A stretch of DNA of 15,397 nt from an uncultured Clostridia bacterium. Its GTDB lineage: Bacteria > Bacillota > Clostridia > Christensenellales > Borkfalkiaceae. This document shows positions 7,281 to 13,894 of the stretch, piece after piece. The notes beneath the pieces are model-generated. The model made no database searches. It was not told where the DNA came from and saw only the letters and a list, made by a program, of their open reading frames with translations. The DNA lies in the NCBI GenBank assembly GCA_905235765.1, contig CAJOMM010000008.1, forward strand, positions 1 to 15,397. The letters run 5' to 3'. Made by a program: the position numbers and the translations under genes. Numbering within the stretch: the stretch's first letter is position 1; each line of letters opens with the position of its first letter.

Positions 7281-7768
7281 TTTTCCGCCCCCGAAGTCAG
7301 GTTTTCCTCCGGATATAATATATCTATCACCTGTTTTTCTTTGGCGCGCATTTCCGCCTTGTCTTTTTCTTTGATATGGTCGTACCCGAATAAATGCAAT
7401 AATCCGTGAACTATAAGGTAATTCCTTTCTCTCTCCTCGCTGTGCCCTATATCTTCCGCCTGTTCTTTTATCTTGTCGTCGCAAAGCACGATAGAACCGA
7501 TAAAGATATAGCCGCCGTCCATTTCCGTTACGCAATCTTCCTTTCTTAAAACTTTGCCCTTTATCCCGTCCAAAGTAGGAAACGAAAGAACGTCGGTGGA
7601 CTTATCAACGCCGCGCTCATCCCTATTTAAAACCCTTATTCCGTCTTCCGATTCAAAAACTATTTCGGCTTTAAGCTTCGCTTTCTGACCTAACACCCTG
7701 TAGACGGCTTTTGCCAGACGTTTTAATTTAAGTTTTCTCTCCAGACACTCTAAAACCAGTTTACCCAT
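7277..7768 (-). CDS. ybeY: Endoribonuclease YbeY (rRNA maturation)
   Basis: 163 residues. YbeY is a zinc-dependent endoribonuclease involved in 16S rRNA 3'-end processing and ribosome quality control. The metal-binding signature HGLLHLFGYDH is complete at residues 121-131 (His121, His125, His131). The upstream DVLSFP segment (59-64) is also conserved in the family. The ATG at 7768 overlaps the TAA of the pgpH-like gene by one base (TAATG), and the TGA at the end overlaps the era start, so all three are probably translationally coupled. In many Firmicutes dgkA and cdd lie between ybeY and era; here there is no room for them. Confidence 0.96.
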   Translation of the reverse strand: MGKLVLECLERKLKLKRLAKAVYRVLGQKAKLKAEIVFESEDGIRVLNRDERGVDKSTDVLSFPTLDGIKGKVLRKEDCVTEMDGGYIFIGSIVLCDDKIKEQAEDIGHSEERERNYLIVHGLLHLFGYDHIKEKDKAEMRAKEKQVIDILYPEENLTSGAEN

Positions 7769-9258
7769 TATCTTTCGTCCTTGTCATCGTCGATATCCAA
7801 ACCCTCTAAACTTACCTTCGGGTATTCTACTCTGTTGTGATAAACGCCCGTAAGACTGTTTACTACCGTATGAATTATTATATTAAGTTCTTTCAGCGTT
7901 ATTTCGCACTCGTCGAACTGACCGAGCTGCATTCTGTCCGATACTATCTTTTTGACCGCTTTCGTAACGTTTTCGCGCGTGCGGTCTTTAAGAGTTCTCG
8001 TAGCCGCTTCGCTGCCGTCGGCTATCATTATTATTGCGGAAATTTTGCTTTGCGGTTTTGGTCCCGAATAGCAAAAGTTGGCAAGCGGAACTTCGCCGTC
8101 GGTAAACTTTTTGGCTTTATCGTAGAAAAAGAGTATAGGCATAGTTCCGTGATGTTCCAGACATTTGTCCGCAATTTCTTTTGGAATCCCGCTTTTAAGC
8201 GCAAGCGCATACCCGTCCTGCGTGTGCGACTTGATTATGTTTGCCGACAGTTCCGGAGTAAGATCGTTATGCGGATTATCCTGTTCCGCTTGATTTTCCT
8301 TAAAAAATTCCGGCCGCCTTAATTTGCCTACGTCGTGATAATAAGCGCAAGTCCTCGCAAGCAATGCGTCCTCCCCTATTGCGGTGGCGCAGGCTTCCGC
8401 TATGTTCGAAACGATTATCGAGTGGTTGAACGTCCCCGGCGCTTTGGTTATCAGTTTTCTTATAAGTTTCGCCTTGTGATCGGTAAGTTCCGCAAGCTTA
8501 AAACACGTCGCTTTTTTGAACAACCCTTCGAAAATAGGCAACAGCACGATAAAAATCGCGGTTGCAAGAGGGCCGGACAGCACCCCTGCCGCGATATTCG
8601 CTATCGTCTTGCCGTCCCCGAACGCAACGCCCGGCAGAACAAAACTTACCAGCGAAGGTATGGAAACCAATAAACTCATAAGCATTATTTTAAGACGGGA
8701 ATACAATCCTTTCATACTGTAACTGGCAATAACTCCGGCTGCCAGCCCCGTCGCGACGAAGAATACCGTATCGAACGCGTCGTATCCCTCGATATTACCC
8801 GTAAACGAATCGTAAAGAAACATCAATATAACGAATATGAAATTAACAAATACCGAATCTTTACTGCCCGACAAAAACAGAGTCAAAATCGCTACGAGCG
8901 CTAACGGACGAATATACGGATTGATATATTTACCGCACGCATACGTTATTATTACGCCTAATTCCATTATCAAAAACAGCATTTCGGAATTTGCCGCGCT
9001 TTTCAAAAAGTCTCTATCTTCAAAAAAGAAGTAGATAAACGTAACGGCTATCATGATAACAAGCAGCACGGCAAAGTCGAAAAGAGTAGCGAAACTTTTC
9101 AACTGCTCTTCTAAATTTTTACCCTGAGACGCTCCGTTTATAGCCGCCATCGCTATAAACATAAGAAACATCAATATTACGTTCAAAAAGTAAGTTATCG
9201 CAACCTTTACGACGTTTTTCTTGTTCCACGCCGATAATTTCAAAGATCCGCCTTGCAT
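7768..9258 (-). CDS. pgpH: PgpH-like membrane HD phosphodiesterase (c-di-AMP), lacking the extracellular sensor domain
   Basis: 496 residues against about 700 for classical PgpH (YqfF), which hydrolyses cyclic di-AMP. A first membrane segment (about 17-40) is followed by a loop of only about 20 residues, then about seven further hydrophobic segments between 62 and 245, then a cytosolic HD domain (about 255-470). In classical members the first segment is followed by a large extracellular 7TMR-HDED domain, which is absent here. All HD metal ligands are visible: His279, His308-Asp309, His345, His369-His370 and Asp414, so catalysis should be intact. AGAGAGG lies before the ATG at 9258, 12 nt after yqfD. 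The position before ybeY and era is that of yqfF in Bacillus. The substrate is inferred from the family. Loss of the outside domain suggests that the signal controlling the enzyme differs. Confidence 0.88.
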   Translation of the reverse strand: MQGGSLKLSAWNKKNVVKVAITYFLNVILMFLMFIAMAAINGASQGKNLEEQLKSFATLFDFAVLLVIMIAVTFIYFFFEDRDFLKSAANSEMLFLIMELGVIITYACGKYINPYIRPLALVAILTLFLSGSKDSVFVNFIFVILMFLYDSFTGNIEGYDAFDTVFFVATGLAAGVIASYSMKGLYSRLKIMLMSLLVSIPSLVSFVLPGVAFGDGKTIANIAAGVLSGPLATAIFIVLLPIFEGLFKKATCFKLAELTDHKAKLIRKLITKAPGTFNHSIIVSNIAEACATAIGEDALLARTCAYYHDVGKLRRPEFFKENQAEQDNPHNDLTPELSANIIKSHTQDGYALALKSGIPKEIADKCLEHHGTMPILFFYDKAKKFTDGEVPLANFCYSGPKPQSKISAIIMIADGSEAATRTLKDRTRENVTKAVKKIVSDRMQLGQFDECEITLKELNIIIHTVVNSLTGVYHNRVEYPKVSLEGLDIDDDKDER

Positions 9259-9270
9259 AAAACCTCTCTT

Positions 9271-10200
9271 TTATCCGGAGTATAAGACTCTCCTTATAGT
9301 AACTTTTACAGAATACAAAAACCCTTCGCCGTTAGTATCTACGGACACGGACGTGCCCGTTACTTCTCCGTCTCCCACCGAGTTCTCCGCGAGAATAGAA
9401 GCGATTTCTTCCTCCCCCTCGTTTTGGGAAAAATATTCGTAAATAAATTCCGCGTCAACGGTAGCCACGGCGATGACGCCGACTTTCACGGTTTTATCCC
9501 TGACGACGGCAAAACCGTCGACGATAATATCGCCGATATTTACCCTGTCTCCTACCGACTTTATAGCCGTACCTCGGTAAACCGACAAAGAAGTTATAAT
9601 TCCGTTAACGTCCGAGACCAGATTTTCCGCCGCCGAATTAAGATACTCTTCTTTCTCCTTAGCTTTGACGAGCTGAACTTTCAGGCGGTTACCGTATTTA
9701 ACGCATTCCGCAAATGAAAATTTATCGGTATACGCGGTCAATCCGTCTGACAGAGAGTTTAAATCAAGAGACGAAAACCTAACGCCGACAGAAACCCCGT
9801 TTTCCTTAAAATATTCGTCCGCAACGCGATAAAATACTTTGCCCGAACCTTCGTATTCGATACTAAAAACGAAGTCGCCGGAAAAAGCGGCGATTGCCCA
9901 AAAAATTATGGCGCCTATAAGTATACCCAAGTTTTTTACGAGAAAAAGCCCGAACTTCAGTTTACCTTTTTCGCCGACTTTTTTAATATTGTAACACAAT
10001 TCTTGACTAATTGCAAAAAATTTTTCATTATCGGCATAATTTACGGTAACTTTTATCTTTTTATCGGAAATCTTTTTGACTTCGTAAAGGGTAACTCCTC
10101 TGCTTTTTAATCCGTTTATAAACCCGTTAAGGTTCAGTCCCGTAACGATATAATCGGAATAAAGGCTTAATCTTTTGTCAAACTTTTTATCTTTCCGCAA
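9271..10200 (-). CDS. yqfD: YqfD-family sporulation-associated membrane protein
   Basis: About 309 residues from a TTG at 10200, which has GGGGGA roughly nine bases upstream; another in-frame TTG at 10221 has no clear ribosome-binding site, so the start is uncertain. The protein has an N-terminal domain with the GLNLNGFINGLKSRG segment (21-35), one strong membrane segment (about 85-107), and a large domain predicted to lie outside the cytoplasm, with the SVGDRVNIGDIIVDG stretch of the YqfD family. YqfD is found with YqfC in endospore formers and is made in the mother cell in Bacillus; its biochemical role is unknown. The start overlaps the yqfC end by about 34 nt. phoH, which commonly follows yqfD, is missing: the next gene is the pgpH-like one. 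Confidence 0.88.
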   Translation of the reverse strand: MRKDKKFDKRLSLYSDYIVTGLNLNGFINGLKSRGVTLYEVKKISDKKIKVTVNYADNEKFFAISQELCYNIKKVGEKGKLKFGLFLVKNLGILIGAIIFWAIAAFSGDFVFSIEYEGSGKVFYRVADEYFKENGVSVGVRFSSLDLNSLSDGLTAYTDKFSFAECVKYGNRLKVQLVKAKEKEEYLNSAAENLVSDVNGIITSLSVYRGTAIKSVGDRVNIGDIIVDGFAVVRDKTVKVGVIAVATVDAEFIYEYFSQNEGEEEIASILAENSVGDGEVTGTSVSVDTNGEGFLYSVKVTIRRVLYSG

Positions 10201-10427
10201 ACAGCCATATCCCCCATACAATATCTTTTAACGTACAACTTTTCGCCGCAAACGGTTATCGTCCCGTTTTTTACAAGCATTTCTATCTTGCTATCCGAAT
10301 AACTCCTTAATGACTTAACGCCTTCGACGTATACCGCCCTATCCCCGAAAAGCATTGCCCGAAACGCTGTTGACGCCGGAAATTCGTCCGGTCCGAATAT
10401 ATTCTTCACGTCTTCAATAAAACTCAT
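10167..10427 (-). CDS. yqfC: YqfC-family sporulation-associated protein
   Basis: 86 residues with no signal peptide or membrane segment. The pattern of an N-terminal helix followed by short beta strands (VKSLRSYSDSKIEMLVKNGT, then ITVCGEKLYVKRY) matches the YqfC/YabP group, small proteins whose genes are under sporulation control in Bacillus. The ATG at 10427 has AAGGCGG about six bases upstream. It overlaps yqfD, its usual partner. A sigma-E-like promoter sequence lies directly upstream (10474-10446), fitting mother-cell expression. This is the first gene of the cluster that continues to recO. Confidence 0.87.
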   Translation of the reverse strand: MSFIEDVKNIFGPDEFPASTAFRAMLFGDRAVYVEGVKSLRSYSDSKIEMLVKNGTITVCGEKLYVKRYCMGDMAVCGKIKSLTKD

Positions 10428-10445
10428 ACCATACCGCCTTATAAA

Positions 10446-10474
10446 ATTTTATGAAAGGCGCGGCGTTAAAATTA
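10446..10474 (-). promoter_or_regulatory. Possible sigma-E-type promoter of yqfC-yqfD
   Basis: On the minus strand TAATTTT (10474-10468), 14 nt, then CATAAAAT (10453-10446). From memory the Bacillus sigma-E consensus is KMATATT, about 14 nt, CATACAHT; there is one mismatch in each box. No sigma-A promoter is apparent between the terminator at 10488 and the ATG at 10427. The predicted leader is very short (about 12 nt) and would start at the ribosome-binding site, which weakens the call. Confidence 0.35.
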
Positions 10475-10487
10475 CATTAAAACGGTC

Positions 10488-10509
10488 AAAAAAAAGGGCT
10501 TTCGCCCTT
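10488..10509 (-). terminator. Intrinsic terminator of the COG2426-patatin-MBL operon
   Basis: On the minus strand the stem AAGGGC / GCCCTT encloses a GAAA tetraloop and is followed by a run of eight Ts that includes the last stem bases. It begins 13 nt after the stop of the metallo-beta-lactamase gene and insulates the following yqfC cluster. Confidence 0.9.
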
Positions 10510-10521
10510 CGTTATGATTTT

Positions 10522-11520
10522 TTATATTTTCCCCGAAGAAGTATGAACGGAAACTTCACCCCTTTCGCTTACCGTAACCGTTATGTTGCCCAGAATACTC
10601 GTTCTCAAAATATTGCAGTTCGGAGAAAACTCCAATATCCTTTCCAGAGTCTCGCTCGTCGGGTGCCCGTAAACGTTGTCTCCGCCGACCGATATGACCG
10701 CGTTTTTCGGAGTAGTGGCTCTCAAAAGATCCTCGCCGGCGGAATCAGCGCTGCCGTGATGACCGACTTTCAGAAAATCTAAATTTTCAAGTACGACAGC
10801 GTCCTTTTTGCCGAAAAATGCGTCTATCAAACCTAACTTTACGTTATTAAGCGCAACCTTTTCCTGCGAAAAATCCGCGTCGCCCGTAAACAGAAACTTT
10901 ACGCCGTTGTATTCCAGATATACTATCGGCGAAAGATTGTTCCGCTCCTTAGCGGTCGGCTCGGCAGAATCGTTGAATAGCGTATAACTGCTGCCGCCTG
11001 TTCCTAAACCGTTGGGAGACAGCTCGACCAGAAAATAATTTTCTCCGGCTACAAATTTATAAACGGCGGATATTTCCGTTTCAACAGATTTTTCATTAAG
11101 TTTAAGATATGCTCTGTAATAATCTGCGAACAATTCGGGATTCCGTATATACGGAACGAACGCCGTTTTCACTCTGAAATCTTCAAGAATCGAAGCGGCG
11201 TTCCCTACATGATCCGAGTCCGGATGCGTGAGCATTAAATAGTCCAACCCCGAATCGCAATATTCGTTTAAATATTTCTCGACGGAATACAGGTTCTCGG
11301 TAGATCTTTCGCCGCAGTCAATCAGCATGGTTTTACCGTCGGGAAACCGAATTAAAGTAGCGTCGCCTTCTCCGACGTCTATAAAGTTGACCGAAAACCC
11401 GTCGCATATATAAAATCTTTGGTTGTTTAAAGTTACGCCGTTGCAGCCCGATAAATAAAGCGAGAAGCATAAAAATATTAAAACTGCAATTTTAACTTTT
11501 ATTCTTTTGTAAAAATTCAT
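10522..11520 (-). CDS. ComEC/Rec2-like metallo-beta-lactamase-fold lipoprotein
   Basis: 332 residues. A short signal peptide ends in a good lipobox, LSGC with Cys26, so the protein should be anchored to the outer face of the membrane. The rest is the stand-alone ComEC-type metallo-beta-lactamase domain (COG2333): FIDVGEGDATLI (47-58), THPDSDH (98-104, the HxxxDH metal motif), FTGDAD (211-216), KVGHHGS (251-257) and GHP (285-287). In ComEC this domain is thought to degrade the non-transforming DNA strand; isolated versions are predicted hydrolases of nucleic acid or other phosphoesters, with substrate unknown. The ATG follows the patatin stop with no gap and has no clear ribosome-binding site, implying coupling to patatin. 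The transcript ends at the terminator at 10488-10509. Confidence 0.88.
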   Translation of the reverse strand: MNFYKRIKVKIAVLIFLCFSLYLSGCNGVTLNNQRFYICDGFSVNFIDVGEGDATLIRFPDGKTMLIDCGERSTENLYSVEKYLNEYCDSGLDYLMLTHPDSDHVGNAASILEDFRVKTAFVPYIRNPELFADYYRAYLKLNEKSVETEISAVYKFVAGENYFLVELSPNGLGTGGSSYTLFNDSAEPTAKERNNLSPIVYLEYNGVKFLFTGDADFSQEKVALNNVKLGLIDAFFGKKDAVVLENLDFLKVGHHGSADSAGEDLLRATTPKNAVISVGGDNVYGHPTSETLERILEFSPNCNILRTSILGNITVTVSERGEVSVHTSSGKI

Positions 11521-12330
11521 TTATTTTTTTGTTTTTGCCGCAATCCCTTTTTTGATTTCCGGCAGCGCCTCGATTGCGCAATCGTAGCCTATATCGAACA
11601 TTTCGTAGCCTTTTTTGAAATCCGTCGATTTATACCCGACGAGGTCGGGCCGCAGAACATAATCCGAATATTCGTATCCCTTTTGCCAAGGCTTTTCCAC
11701 TCCGCCCTTGAAATGCGGAAAAATCTGCGACAGCACGGAAGGTTTTTTATTATGCGAAGAAAGATCTATTCCCAAAACGTAATCTGCCCCGAGGGATCTC
11801 ACAACGTCCGCCGGTACGGAATTGACAAACGCGCCGTCGATATACTTCTTCCCCTCAACCGAAACCGGCTTAAAAAAGGGCGGCATAGACGAAGAAGCGC
11901 ATACCGCCAAAGCGACGCTGCCTTTATCAAAGACTTTCTCTTCGCCGGAAATAAGATCGGTAGCAACCGCACGAAAAGGTTTTTTCAGTTCTTCTATTTT
12001 AAGGTTTCCGATGTTATCGTCGACGACTTTGAATAATCCGCTGGTGCTCATATTTAACATAACAGCGTTCTTTATTTCTCCGGCGTCCACGTTATGCAAC
12101 AGCGCCATAGCGTCCGAAACGGAGTATCCCGCCGCAAAGAAAGCGCCTAAAATACTCCCTATGCTTGTCCCTGCGTAAACGTCGAAATCGACGCCGTTTT
12201 CTTCAAGCGCATACATCGCGCCGAGAATTGCGAAGCCTTTTGCTCCGCCGCTTCCCAAAGCCACGCCTACGATAGGATCTTTCCGTTTATTTTTTTTGTT
12301 TTTACCGAAAATCGCATTAAACAATTTCAT
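11521..12330 (-). CDS. Patatin-like phospholipase (RssA/YchK type)
   Basis: 269 residues, a serine lipid acyl hydrolase of the bacterial patatin family. The oxyanion loop GSGGAKG (26-32), the nucleophile elbow GTSIG (54-58, Ser56) and the catalytic dyad Asp in DGA (Asp165) are all present, so it should be active. There is no signal peptide; the basic N-terminus (KLFNAIFGKNKKNKRK) could sit on the inner membrane surface. The ATG overlaps the TGA of the upstream membrane-protein gene (ATGA), and the next gene starts right at its stop, so three genes form one unit. The natural substrate cannot be read from sequence; membrane phospholipid is the usual guess. Confidence 0.92.
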   Translation of the reverse strand: MKLFNAIFGKNKKNKRKDPIVGVALGSGGAKGFAILGAMYALEENGVDFDVYAGTSIGSILGAFFAAGYSVSDAMALLHNVDAGEIKNAVMLNMSTSGLFKVVDDNIGNLKIEELKKPFRAVATDLISGEEKVFDKGSVALAVCASSSMPPFFKPVSVEGKKYIDGAFVNSVPADVVRSLGADYVLGIDLSSHNKKPSVLSQIFPHFKGGVEKPWQKGYEYSDYVLRPDLVGYKSTDFKKGYEMFDIGYDCAIEALPEIKKGIAAKTKK

Positions 12331-12974
12331 AATCGCTTGCCGGGGGTTTCCCCGTCTTTATCTTTTTTTGAAATTAAAGAAATTACCGTTATAAGAAATG
12401 CGATAACCGCAATCGCTAAAATGCCGTATAAAATATAGTCGAGCGCTTTAACGTCCCACACTGCAATACAAAATTCCGCAAGCAAGGAAATAATAAACCC
12501 GGCGACGAGATTCCCTGAAATAACGGGAAGGATGGAATCTTTAAACTTTAATCCGAGAAACACCGCTATCGCTGTACCGGTATATACGCCGGTCATTGGT
12601 AAAGGTATTGCAACGAATATAAATACAGTAAGCTGTTTTAAAAAGACTTCCGCCCGATCTCCGGATTCATTGCCGCCTTTTCTTTTTTCAAACGCTTTTT
12701 CGCTCTTGTCCGTAAAATAGCGCTCTATTTTTAATGCGAAGTTGTTTAAGAATTTGATTTTCTTTAAAAGTTTAAGCAGCGGAATAAACAAAAAGAATAC
12801 GGGAAAAAACGCCAATGAAGAACCTAAATATGAAAGCCCGAGGCTTTTCCAAAAGCCGAACCCCACGCCGCGCGCGAAGATTATTCCGCCTTTCAATTCT
12901 ATAAGCGGAATAAACGAAACGATTAACGTGGAAACTACGTCGTTTCCTATAAAATTTTGAATAAATTGAACCAT
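12327..12974 (-). CDS. COG2426-type membrane protein (annotated elsewhere as putative small multidrug export protein)
   Basis: 215 residues from the ATG at 12974; the frame stays open to a TTG at 13004. The conserved IPLIELKGGIIFARGVGFG near the N-terminus and IPLPMTGVYTGTAIAVFLG in the second half match the Sm_multidrug_ex family (COG2426). That name is historical and not proof of drug export. Hydrophobic stretches near 12-32, 42-70, 115-140, 148-170 and 178-205 indicate a multi-pass protein, with a charged cytosolic loop (KSEKAFEKRKGG) in the middle. No clear ribosome-binding site precedes either start. A consensus TATAAT sits directly against the ATG. The gene overlaps patatin by four bases. 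Confidence 0.78.
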   Translation of the reverse strand: MVQFIQNFIGNDVVSTLIVSFIPLIELKGGIIFARGVGFGFWKSLGLSYLGSSLAFFPVFFLFIPLLKLLKKIKFLNNFALKIERYFTDKSEKAFEKRKGGNESGDRAEVFLKQLTVFIFVAIPLPMTGVYTGTAIAVFLGLKFKDSILPVISGNLVAGFIISLLAEFCIAVWDVKALDYILYGILAIAVIAFLITVISLISKKDKDGETPGKRL

Positions 12975-13004
12975 ATTATACCGAATCGATTGTTTTATTT
13001 GCAA
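12975..13004 (-). promoter_or_regulatory. Promoter-like sequence abutting the COG2426 gene start
   Basis: On the minus strand TTGCAA (13004-12999), 18 nt, then a perfect TATAAT (12980-12975) that ends one base before the ATG at 12974. Transcription from it would begin around 12968, inside the gene, so it cannot express that ATG. It may be chance, or it may drive patatin and the lipoprotein gene. Confidence 0.4.
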
Positions 13005-13109
13005 AAATAAATTACAATAAAAGCGAGAAATCTTGCTTTGTTAAACTTTATTTATTGCAATATATAAATAATTATATGCAAGAAAATACCGAATATTTAA
13101 GGTGATAAA
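13005..13109. promoter_or_regulatory. AT-rich divergent intergenic region between the COG2426 gene and ttcA
   Basis: 105 nt that should hold promoters for both divergent genes. On the minus strand there is TATAAT at 13076-13071 with a weak -35 TTAAAT (13100-13095) 18 nt upstream. On the plus strand there is TATAAA at 13063-13068 with TTGTTA at 13038-13043, a long 19-nt spacing. Neither is strong enough for a firm call. Confidence 0.35.
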
Positions 13110-13856
13110 ATGACGACTCAAAAAATGCTTTCCGTTATGCGCAAAGGCATAACCGAATACAAATTGATAAAAAACGGAGATCGTATTGCGGTAGGAATTT
13201 CCGGCGGCAAAGATTCTCTGACCCTTTTAAAACTTCTCGCCGAATATCGCAGATTTTCGCCCGAACGTTTCGACCTTACGGCAATCACCGTGGATCTGAA
13301 TTTTAAGGACAACCCGTCCGACTTTTCGCCCGTGAAAAAATTCTGCGACGAACTGGAAGTGGAATATATTATCGAAAAAACCGATATAGGCGAGATAGTT
13401 TTCGACGTAAGAAAAGAAAAAAACCCCTGCGCGCTTTGTTCAAAAATGCGTAAGGGCGCGCTGTACGACGTTGCGAAAAAAAACGGCTGCAACAAAGCGG
13501 CTTTAGGTCATCATGCGGACGACCTTACCGATACATTTCTGTTGTCTTTATTCTACGAAGGCAGGCTGTCCACGTTTGCGCCCAAATCTTATCTCGGCAA
13601 AAAGGATATAACGATTATCCGTCCGCTTATAATGATGAAAGAGGCTGACATTATTTCTTACGCAAAAGACCTTCCCGTATGTAAAAGTTGCTGTCCGGCA
13701 AACAAAAACACCAAGCGCGAATACGTTAAAACCGCAGTTACGCAAATTTCAAAGGAAGTCAAAAACGTAAGAGAAATGCTTTACACCGCAATAACACACC
13801 CCGAACGATACAACCTTTTCGATAAAGTGAGAAAAGAAATAGACGAAATTCTTTAA
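13110..13856 (+). CDS. ttcA: TtcA-family tRNA 2-thiocytidine synthetase
   Basis: 248 residues, a PP-loop ATPase of the TtcA/TilS superfamily. The ATP-binding SGGKDS is at 31-36 after GDRIAVGI. CALCSKMRKGALY (107-119) carries the first cysteine pair and GHHADD (133-138) follows. A later cysteine group CKSCC (191-195) is followed by NKNTKRE. This arrangement is that of TtcA, which holds an iron-sulfur cluster and thiolates cytidine 32 of some tRNAs. The protein is shorter than the Escherichia coli enzyme, with a minimal C-terminus. AAGGTG lies about seven bases before the ATG. It stands alone on the plus strand with a hairpin after its stop. A related PP-loop enzyme with another tRNA position as target cannot be excluded. 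Confidence 0.85.
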   Translation: MTTQKMLSVMRKGITEYKLIKNGDRIAVGISGGKDSLTLLKLLAEYRRFSPERFDLTAITVDLNFKDNPSDFSPVKKFCDELEVEYIIEKTDIGEIVFDVRKEKNPCALCSKMRKGALYDVAKKNGCNKAALGHHADDLTDTFLLSLFYEGRLSTFAPKSYLGKKDITIIRPLIMMKEADIISYAKDLPVCKSCCPANKNTKREYVKTAVTQISKEVKNVREMLYTAITHPERYNLFDKVRKEIDEIL

Positions 13857-13861
13857 TTTCC

Positions 13862-13892
13862 GTTTTGCCGCCGTATTATACGGCGGCAAAAC
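13862..13892. terminator. Hairpin between ttcA and glnS (probable shared terminator)
   Basis: A perfect 12-bp stem, 13862-13873 with 13881-13892, has a GCCGCCG core and a 7-nt loop. It lies six bases after the ttcA stop and three bases past the converging glnS stop. The plus-strand 3' side is followed by a T-rich run (TGTTATTTGTTG); neither strand has a clean U-tract, so it is a moderate terminator call. Confidence 0.6.
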
Positions 13893-13894
13893 TG

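Noticed and set aside
7281..7535. N-terminal extension of Era in the same open frame
   Set aside because: It lies inside ybeY, whose catalytic HGLLHLFGYDH motif is encoded in the other frame; the extension is Arg/Gly-rich and unlike Era.
7837..8673. Long plus-strand open frames opposite the pgpH-like gene
   Set aside because: Compositionally odd (Arg, Phe and Tyr rich) translations antisense to a strongly conserved HD domain; shadows.
10441..10452. 12-bp palindrome ATAAAATTTTAT upstream of yqfC as a possible operator
   Set aside because: Pure A/T palindromes of this size are common by chance in AT-rich intergenic DNA, and it overlaps the proposed sigma-E -10 box; no second copy was seen nearby.
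10461..10489. TTGACC at the end of the terminator U-tract as a sigma-A -35 for yqfC
   Set aside because: No acceptable -10 lies 16-18 nt downstream; the hexamer arises from the T-run.
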